From the NCBI RefSeq assembly GCF_000615445.1, contig NZ_BALY01000003.1:1-64000 (forward strand): a stretch of 64,000 nucleotides of DNA, given 5' to 3'. A program made the position numbers and the translations under genes. The stretch's first letter is position 1. Each line of letters opens with the position of its first letter. The DNA comes from Lactobacillus hamsteri DSM 5661 = JCM 6256. GTDB taxonomy: Bacteria > Bacillota > Bacilli > Lactobacillales > Lactobacillaceae. The notes below the pieces were generated by a model. The model worked only from the letters and a program-made list of their open reading frames with translations. It did not search any database and was not told the origin of the DNA. Below are positions 58,387 to 64,000 of the stretch, one piece after another.

Positions 58387-59280
58387 CTAATTTTCATGTC
58401 CTCGTTCAACAATCATTTGATCATTACGGCCACGTTCACATTCTGCTTGCAGATTAATATGATTTACCCCTAATTCATCTTTTAGTTTTTTGCCAATTTT
58501 TTGACAAAGATCTTCAAATTGACCAGCTGTTAGGTCTTTATCCACATTTAAGTGTGCATCAAGCATAATGTAATCATCACTATAGCGCCAAACATGAACG
58601 TGGTGGATATTTTTCACTTCTGGAAAACTCAATGCAATTTGATTTACTTTTTCCAAATCAATATCAGGATTAGATTCCATCAAAACATTGGCAGCTTTCA
58701 TCGTAATTTCATAGGCTTCATGAAGAACAAACAATGAAACCAAAATAGTTAAAACAGGATCAAGCCAAGTCACATTCCAAAAGTAAATGAAAATCGCACC
58801 AATTACCACAGCCACACTTGATAAGGCATCGCTCATCATGTGAACAAAAGTTGAACGAACGTTTAAATTTTTCTTGGCATCATGATGCATGGCAAACATA
58901 GAAATAAAGTTTGCTAAAAGTCCGATAATAGAAACAATCAACATTATTCCGCCCTTAATATGTTCAGGCTCCCAAAAACGTTGAATTGCTTCGACAAACA
59001 GCACTAAACTAATGACAATTAAAATTACTCCATTAGTAAATGCTGCCAAGGTTTCGGCTCGCTGATATCCAAAAGTTTTATTTTTATTGCGATTGCGCTG
59101 ACTGATTAAGTGGGCCAAAAACGACAACACAATTGCGCCCACATCACTTAAGTTATGCACAGCATCTGAAAGCAAGGCTAAAGATCCTGAAATTATCCCA
59201 CCAAAGAATTCAGCCACTGTAATCACAACATTTAATAATGTTATAAATATATAGCGTTTAGTTGTATGATCTTTTTTCAT
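58387..59280 (-). CDS. Cation diffusion facilitator (CzcD/ZitB-like)
   Basis: The 297-residue protein has six membrane segments, paired metal sites in SLALLSDAVHNLSDVG and HMMSDALSSVAV (HxxxD type, fitting Zn2+), and a cytoplasmic C-terminal domain (NIHHVHVWRYSDDYIMLDAH). It exports Zn2+ or similar cations in exchange for protons. Metal choice is inferred. Confidence 0.88.
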   Translation of the reverse strand: MKKDHTTKRYIFITLLNVVITVAEFFGGIISGSLALLSDAVHNLSDVGAIVLSFLAHLISQRNRNKNKTFGYQRAETLAAFTNGVILIVISLVLFVEAIQRFWEPEHIKGGIMLIVSIIGLLANFISMFAMHHDAKKNLNVRSTFVHMMSDALSSVAVVIGAIFIYFWNVTWLDPVLTILVSLFVLHEAYEITMKAANVLMESNPDIDLEKVNQIALSFPEVKNIHHVHVWRYSDDYIMLDAHLNVDKDLTAGQFEDLCQKIGKKLKDELGVNHINLQAECERGRNDQMIVERGHEN

Positions 59281-59311
59281 ATCGACTTTCCTTTCGCTTC
59301 TTCAGTGTACC

Positions 59312-59343
59312 AAAAAAAGTCTCACTTAGGCAGTGAGACTTCT
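59312..59343 (-). terminator. Terminator after the histidine phosphatase gene
   Basis: AAGTCTCAC / GTGAGACTT stem with T run on the minus strand, between the phosphatase stop and the cation exporter start. Confidence 0.85.
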
Positions 59344-59347
59344 TACT

Positions 59348-60031
59348 TTATAAATCTTCAGCATCCTTATTGTAATCAACGATTTCAAAACGACCATCAT
59401 CATGCAAAATACCACGAGTAACGCTACCGTTATTAGGAAATTGAATATCATGATGACCATCGCTATTATTCCAATATTTAATAGCTAATGTCTTAATAAA
59501 ATCACCATGGGATACAACTAAAACTCTTTTTTCGTTTTTGGTTAATTCATGTAAATTTCTAATTGCACGAATCATTCTTTCATCTAGCTCTTCCTTATTT
59601 TCAGCTAAATGACGTGGATCAGCTTTTTTTGTTGCTTCACGAAATTCTTCAATTCCGATCTGATTGATTATTTTTTGTACATTAGTTTCGTGACCAATTC
59701 CCGCTGCTTGAGCAATTTTATCCCAAGTTTGATCAATATCGTCACCTTCAAAACTGCCAAAAAATACTTCACGAAATTCAGGTAATTTCTTAATTTTCCC
59801 AATTTCCGAAACAATATTGGCATCTTTCATCAAATGAACTGTGTCAATCGCTCTTTTTAAATCTGAAGAATACATATTATCAAAGTGAACTTGCGCTAAA
59901 GCATTAGCTGTACGCTTTAAATCATCGATTCCTTTGACCGTCAGAGGAGAATCACACCAACCCTGAACCTTATTCAGTTGATTAAACATGGTCTCTCCGT
60001 GACGAACCAAATAAACTTCTGTTGCCAACAC
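59348..60031 (-). CDS. Histidine phosphatase family protein
   Basis: The protein of about 227 residues has EVYLVRHGETMFNQLNKVQGW (phospho-His), SSDLKRAIDT, EFREVFFGSFEG and VVSHGDFIKTLA. Substrate unknown; small phosphatases of this family act on sugar phosphates or nucleotides. Start: GGGGAG precedes adjacent GTG (60031) and TTG (60028) codons; the upstream ATG (60058) would swallow that site. Confidence 0.84.
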   Translation of the reverse strand: MLATEVYLVRHGETMFNQLNKVQGWCDSPLTVKGIDDLKRTANALAQVHFDNMYSSDLKRAIDTVHLMKDANIVSEIGKIKKLPEFREVFFGSFEGDDIDQTWDKIAQAAGIGHETNVQKIINQIGIEEFREATKKADPRHLAENKEELDERMIRAIRNLHELTKNEKRVLVVSHGDFIKTLAIKYWNNSDGHHDIQFPNNGSVTRGILHDDGRFEIVDYNKDAEDL

Positions 60032-60184
60032 AAATCTCCCCTTTCTCACTAACATCATTTTAACAAATTTATTGTAAGTACGCTTTATAGATCTACTAAA
60101 TTCACATATCGATAACAGAGCATATTAATCTTTTATATTACTTTTTTCCTTAAATTAATTATAGAATGAAATTGGGGTGATAAT

Positions 60185-60838
60185 GTGGATACTTTTGAAA
60201 CGCTAATCTTTGTTCCTGAAGGAACACTTTTAAATGAAAAACTTGCTGAACGAACAGCCTTAAGGCAAACCTTGAAATATTTTAATCATGATTTCGGTCC
60301 GGCTGAACGATTAAAATATACTGACTTATCTAACAACTTCAAGTTATTAACATCAGAGCAAAGAATTGCATTGCTTGTGCAAAACTTTTTACCTAATGAA
60401 CCTACTGCCGAAAGCTATTTTTATGAACAGCTTTCTAAGCAGAATCGTTTAATCAAAGGCAGCCTTGATTTTTTAGATACTATTAAAGGAAAAATTACTC
60501 TAACCCTATACGGAAAAGAAAATAAAGCAGACCTTTTACCACGTTTAAAAAACGCAGGCATTGGAGATAAATTTGAAGCTCTATTTTTCGCTGACGATTT
60601 TTCAGCCAAATTACCTGATAAGAAAATCTTTACTACAATCGTTCAACAATTAGATTGTGATCCCGATACCACTTTAGTCGTTGGCGCAACTTTAAGTGAT
60701 GAAATTCAGGGAGCAGAAAATGCTAATTTAAAATCCTTGTGGATTGCTCCTAAACGCGAAAAAATTCCAATTACGCCTCATCCAACATTACATTTATCAA
60801 GGCTAACAGATTTACTATTTTACTTAAATATTGAATAA
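60185..60838 (+). CDS. HAD-superfamily protein lacking the nucleophile Asp (probable pseudoenzyme)
   Basis: The 217-residue protein follows the HAD fold of YjjG/YfnB-type phosphatases (cap helices; KLPDKKIFTTIVQQL; TLVVGATLSDEIQGAENANLKSLW). Motif I, normally DxDGT, reads VPEGT (residues 10-14), so both Asp residues are absent. Motif II Thr is replaced, and motif IV has GA for GD. Motif III Lys (about 142) remains. The start codon is GTG after GGGGTGA. Catalysis is unlikely; a regulatory or binding role is inference. Confidence 0.82.
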   Translation: MDTFETLIFVPEGTLLNEKLAERTALRQTLKYFNHDFGPAERLKYTDLSNNFKLLTSEQRIALLVQNFLPNEPTAESYFYEQLSKQNRLIKGSLDFLDTIKGKITLTLYGKENKADLLPRLKNAGIGDKFEALFFADDFSAKLPDKKIFTTIVQQLDCDPDTTLVVGATLSDEIQGAENANLKSLWIAPKREKIPITPHPTLHLSRLTDLLFYLNIE

Positions 60839-60885
60839 TTAAGTATGATATAAAAATAATTATCAATTAGAAAGGAAGTTTTTCT

Positions 60886-61470
60886 ATGACAAAAGTTGCT
60901 GTTGTTTTTGCTGACGGCTGTGAAGAAGTAGAAGGCTTAAGCGTTGTCGATGTTCTTCGTCGATTAAATATTGAAACTGACATGGTGGGGTTAACCAGCA
61001 AGGACGTAATGGGTGATCACAAGATTAAATTAACCTGCGATAAAGTTGTTAATGACAGTTTATTAGATTATGACTTAGTTGCTTTCCCAGGCGGAATGGA
61101 TGGTTCTGCTAACTTACGTGATGACGAAAAACTGCGTAAGTTAATGGTTCAACGTCATGAAGAAGGCAAGTGGGATGCTGCAATGTGTGCCGCACCTCGT
61201 GCATTGGCCCGTTATGGAATTTTAGCTGATGCAGATTACACTTGTTATCCTGGTATTGAAGAACAAACCGAAGAAGATGCCCCAACCGGTCACTTCAAAG
61301 AAGATATTACTGTTACTGATAAGGAACATAAAATTTTAACCAGCCGTGGTCCAGCGACTGCTTGGGCTTTTGCTTACGCAATCGCTGAAGCACTTGGTGT
61401 TGATACTAAAGATTTAAAGCATGGTATGCTTTATGATTACTTAGCTGACAATATTCAAGACAGTTTATAA
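60886..61470 (+). CDS. DJ-1/PfpI family protein (YajL-like)
   Basis: The 194-residue protein has VVFADGCEEVEGLSVVDVLRR (conserved Glu), AFPGGMDGSANL and the nucleophile-elbow Cys in DAAMCAAPRALARYGIL, then TSRGPATAWAFAYA. This is the DJ-1/YajL pattern, linked to oxidative and carbonyl stress. It follows the HAD gene by 47 bases with its own AGGAAG site. Confidence 0.9.
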   Translation: MTKVAVVFADGCEEVEGLSVVDVLRRLNIETDMVGLTSKDVMGDHKIKLTCDKVVNDSLLDYDLVAFPGGMDGSANLRDDEKLRKLMVQRHEEGKWDAAMCAAPRALARYGILADADYTCYPGIEEQTEEDAPTGHFKEDITVTDKEHKILTSRGPATAWAFAYAIAEALGVDTKDLKHGMLYDYLADNIQDSL

Positions 61471-61480
61471 TTTAAATACA

Positions 61481-61510
61481 AAAAAGGCTCTCGAATGAGA
61501 GTCTTTTATT
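61481..61510. terminator. Bidirectional terminator between the DJ-1 and GNAT genes
   Basis: AAAGGCTCTC-GAAT-GAGAGTCTTT stem flanked by A and T runs in a convergent gap. Confidence 0.87.
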
Positions 61511-61515
61511 TTGGG

Positions 61516-61962
61516 CTAATATTTCATTAAATCAACTTCAACTTGGAATTTTTCGTTTCCCGGCATCTGTCCTTTTTCATGTCTAATAACTTTAAACCCT
61601 TTTTTTAAATATAGGTTCTTAGCGGGATTTCCTTTTAATACTTCAAGATATATTGGTTTATATGGACTAGAAACAACAAAATCAATTAATTTACTGCCAA
61701 TGCCTTGGTGCTGAAAAACTGGATCCACATATAGCCAGCCTAATTCTTCTTTGTTAAAAGCGACAAAACCGACCACATTATCTTCCTTAATTGCGACATA
61801 AACTTGATAATCCCTAAAAAGTCCTTCTTTTTTAGACGCAGTTTTCAATGGAATAAATGCTTCTTCTAGATTAGCTGATTTCAATTCTTGCTTTCTAGCC
61901 TGATCATGAATTTCACAAAGACGTAAAAAATCATTTTCTTGATATTTTCTAATTGAGATCAT
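61516..61962 (-). CDS. GNAT family N-acetyltransferase
   Basis: From the ATG at 61962 (AAAAGGA before it) the protein has 148 residues: ISIRKYQENDFLRLCEIHDQ, GWLYVDPVFQHQGIGSKLIDF (acetyl-CoA loop) and EVLKGNPAKNLYLKKGFKVI. Substrate unknown. An in-frame start at 62001 overlaps the rpsI terminator and is unlikely. Confidence 0.86.
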   Translation of the reverse strand: MISIRKYQENDFLRLCEIHDQARKQELKSANLEEAFIPLKTASKKEGLFRDYQVYVAIKEDNVVGFVAFNKEELGWLYVDPVFQHQGIGSKLIDFVVSSPYKPIYLEVLKGNPAKNLYLKKGFKVIRHEKGQMPGNEKFQVEVDLMKY

Positions 61963-61985
61963 TATTTTCCTTTTATTTAAGCAAC

Positions 61986-62016
61986 AAAAAAACATCCCCA
62001 ACTTGGAGATGCTTTT
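61986..62016 (-). terminator. Intrinsic terminator after rpsI
   Basis: AGCATCTCC-AAG-TTGGGGATGTT stem followed by a T run on the minus strand. Confidence 0.84.
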
Positions 62017-62042
62017 CTGTATATAAACGTAAAATCCAAAGA

Positions 62043-62438
62043 TTAACGCTTTGAGAATTGTGAAGCTTTACGGGCCTTCTTCAAACCTGGCTTCTTTCTT
62101 TCCTTCATTCTTGGGTCACGAGTTAAGAAACCGGCCTTCTTCAATGGTGAACGGAAATCTGGGTCCACATCAAGAAGAGCACGAGCGATACCAAGACGGA
62201 TAGCTCCAGCTTGACCTGAGAAGCCACCACCGTTTACGTTAACATGGATATCGTATTGACCGTCAGTTTCAGTCAAAGTCAATGGTTGCTTTAAGTCCTT
62301 AACTAAGTTAGGGAATGGGATGTATTCATTAACTTCTTTACCGTTAACAGTGATAGCACCGTTACCTGGTACTAAACGAACACGTGCAACTGAGTCCTTA
62401 CGACGACCAGTACCAATGTATGCAGCTTGTTGTGCCAT
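62043..62438 (-). CDS. rpsI: Ribosomal protein S9
   Basis: The 131-residue protein has [38 protein letters not shown] and the basic C-terminal [12 protein letters not shown] that reaches the P site. It follows rplM by 11 bases with AGGAGG before its ATG. Confidence 0.98.
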   Translation of the reverse strand: MAQQAAYIGTGRRKDSVARVRLVPGNGAITVNGKEVNEYIPFPNLVKDLKQPLTLTETDGQYDIHVNVNGGGFSGQAGAIRLGIARALLDVDPDFRSPLKKAGFLTRDPRMKERKKPGLKKARKASQFSKR

Positions 62439-62449
62439 TGTATAACCTC

Positions 62450-62893
62450 CTAGATTAATTTGTTAATATCTAACTTTTCAGGCTTTTGTGCTTCATGCTT
62501 GTGATCTTCACCAGCATAAACGTGCATCTTCATGAATTCTTGGTGACCAAGAGTATTCTTTGGAAGCATGCCCTTAACTGAGATTTCAACCATCTTAACT
62601 GGGTTATTAGCAAGCAACTCGCCGTATGAAACAGCCTTGATGCCGCCACGCCATCCTGAGTGGTGGTAGTAGAACTTGTCTGAAGCCTTTTTACCAGTCA
62701 ACTTAATCTTTGATGCGTTGATAATAATAACATTATCACCGGTATCAACGTTAGGTGTGTATTGAGGCTTGTTCTTACCTCTCAAAATAGTGGCAACAGC
62801 AGCAGAAAGACGACCAAGAGATACGTCAGTTGCATCAATAATGTACCACTTACGTTCAATTTCACTAGATTTTGCTAATGGTGTAGTACGCAA
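62450..62893 (-). CDS. rplM: Ribosomal protein L13
   Basis: The 147-residue protein has [44 protein letters not shown] and [11 protein letters not shown]. The start codon is TTG, 8 bases after GGAGG. First gene of rplM-rpsI. Confidence 0.97.
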   Translation of the reverse strand: MRTTPLAKSSEIERKWYIIDATDVSLGRLSAAVATILRGKNKPQYTPNVDTGDNVIIINASKIKLTGKKASDKFYYHHSGWRGGIKAVSYGELLANNPVKMVEISVKGMLPKNTLGHQEFMKMHVYAGEDHKHEAQKPEKLDINKLI

Positions 62894-62968
62894 TTTAAAT
62901 TCCTCCGTTTATTTGCAGTTTGAAAACAATAAGTTTCCGGGGCCTATCGTGGACAAACATACTATACT

Positions 62969-62997
62969 AGAGTACGTCCTTTTGTCCTAAAAGTCAA
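62969..62997 (-). promoter_or_regulatory. Probable rplM-rpsI promoter
   Basis: On the minus strand TTGACT (62997-62992) is followed after 17 bases by TACTCT (62974-62969). The 75-base leader to rplM has small pairings that may form an L13-type leader; I cannot confirm it. Confidence 0.5.
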
Positions 62998-63000
62998 TTA

Positions 63001-63786
63001 TTATTCAAGATCTTGGCGATATTTCTTGGGAAGCTCATCATAAAATACATGATATAGATATAGTCCACTAGCCTGCGCAGTTTCGCGAACTTCTTGTCTA
63101 TCTTTTGCTTTTATAATTCTTGGAAAATCATTTACTGGACGTTTTCCATTGCCAATTTCAAGAAGTGTCGCCACTAAGATCCGAACCATATTATACAAGA
63201 ATCCTGAGCAAATGAAATCAAAAACAATTTCGTTTTCTTTTTCATCTTTCTCAACATTCACATAATACATCGTTCTTACTTTGTTAATGATTTGTCCACC
63301 ACTAGCTGCGAAACTAGTAAAATCATGTGTTCCTAATAAATCCTTAGCCGCTTCTTGCATTTTTTGAATATCAATCGGATATGGATAATGACCTGTATAG
63401 AAACGTTTAAACGGATTAACAAAATGATCCAGACTAACTCGATAACGATACCATTTTCCCTTTATACTGTATCGAGCATGAAAGTCTTCATTAACAATTT
63501 CACAATCATTAAAAATAATATCCATTGGCATCATAGAATTCAAAGCTAAGATCATTTTATTAGCAGGAATTTGATTACCTGGATAATCAAAATGAATCAC
63601 TTGACCAATTGCATGTACTCCTGAATCTGTTCTCCCTGAGCCTTCTACAATCACTCTCTTGCCCTTTGTCATTTTTATCAGAGCCTGCTCAACAGTACCT
63701 TGAACAGTTCTTTGATTTGGCTGCATTTGGAAGCCATGAAAAAGATGTCCATCATATGCCATCGTCATTTTGTATCTTGTTGTCAT
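63001..63786 (-). CDS. truA: tRNA pseudouridine(38-40) synthase TruA
   Basis: The 261-residue protein has [22 protein letters not shown], the catalytic Asp in [12 protein letters not shown] and [13 protein letters not shown]. It begins directly after the ecfT stop (TAAATG). Conserved ecfT-truA-rplM-rpsI order. Confidence 0.96.
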   Translation of the reverse strand: MTTRYKMTMAYDGHLFHGFQMQPNQRTVQGTVEQALIKMTKGKRVIVEGSGRTDSGVHAIGQVIHFDYPGNQIPANKMILALNSMMPMDIIFNDCEIVNEDFHARYSIKGKWYRYRVSLDHFVNPFKRFYTGHYPYPIDIQKMQEAAKDLLGTHDFTSFAASGGQIINKVRTMYYVNVEKDEKENEIVFDFICSGFLYNMVRILVATLLEIGNGKRPVNDFPRIIKAKDRQEVRETAQASGLYLYHVFYDELPKKYRQDLE

Positions 63787-64000
63787 TTAATGAGTCCTAA
63801 AAATCAATAATAATACTGTCAATATTACAAAATATCCTAAATTATATAAATCGTATTTTGACCAATTTAAAACACGATATCGAGTTCTCCCTTCACTTCC
63901 GCGATATCCTCTTGCTTCCATTGCCGTAGATAAATCTACAGCTGTTTGCAAAGAATTAATAAATAATGGTACCAGTAATGGTGCAATTGCTTTTGCTCTT
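63787..64000 (-). CDS. ecfT: ECF transporter transmembrane protein EcfT (5' part off the window)
   Basis: The frame running in from the right edge ends at TAA 63789-63787. It gives about 70 residues: [20 protein letters not shown], then [18 protein letters not shown] with the AxxARGY coupling motif of EcfT, and a last membrane helix. It couples EcfA ATPases to S components such as FolT (26361). Confidence 0.9.
   Translation of the reverse strand, partial: RAKAIAPLLVPLFINSLQTAVDLSTAMEARGYRGSEGRTRYRVLNWSKYDLYNLGYFVILTVLLLIFRTH

Overview
The window looks like a core-genome segment of a low-GC lactic acid bacterium of the Lactobacillus acidophilus/gasseri/helveticus clade. Evidence: AT-rich DNA, Shine-Dalgarno-led genes, a PTS-type sucrose locus close to groESL, a helveticin J-like gene, PepC, an ECF folate transporter and an FGGY gluconokinase. 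This is an inference from gene content, not a species call. Most genes are on the minus strand. No rRNA, tRNA, insertion sequence, prophage or CRISPR array was found, and no gene-free stretch exceeds about 300 bases.

Layout: 1-5468 zwf-dinB-nrnA-DEAD-box helicase (runs off the left edge) and yajC; 5530-11743 DNA repair (mutS-mutL-ruvA-ruvB); 11889-14011 groES-groEL with two CIRCE operators; 14052-18702 divergent sucrose locus scrA / scrB-scrR; 18751-21033 helveticin J-like gene and a LytTR / LiaF-like pair; 21176-26331 rex, an ABC-F ATPase and tsaB-rimI-tsaD; 26361-28540 folT, acyl-ACP thioesterase and rsmI; 28552-34543 yabA-holB-darA-tmk-yaaL-recR-ybaB-dnaX, SRP RNA and tadA; 34565-37200 methyltransferase, potassium channel, rplL-rplJ and L10 leader; 37246-42266 pst phosphate operon lodged between rplJL and rplKA; 42374-44688 rplA-rplK-nusG-secE-rpmG; 44745-47237 gluconokinase and a divergent AraC regulator; 47636-54542 sigma factor, rlmB, mrnC, cysS, gltX, radA, dut; 54678-62001 peptidase, kinase, phosphatases, cation exporter, HAD, DJ-1 and GNAT proteins; 62043-64000 rpsI-rplM-truA-ecfT (runs off the right edge).

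Two things stand out. First, MutL keeps its ATPase but has lost all three recognisable C-terminal endonuclease motifs, although MutS is intact. Second, six genes (acyl-ACP thioesterase, rsmI, rplA, an AraC regulator, a sigma-H-like factor and cysS) are each broken by one single-base indel, mostly in short homopolymers. Because rplA and cysS are among them, base-calling error is the simplest reading. Other points of interest are the helveticin-like gene beside a LytTR/LiaF-like module, a HAD protein without its nucleophile, operators that overlap promoters in the scr locus, and a terminator hairpin directly against the folT ribosome binding site. I found no clearly new multi-gene system; the LytTR/LiaF-like/helveticin neighbourhood is the best candidate.
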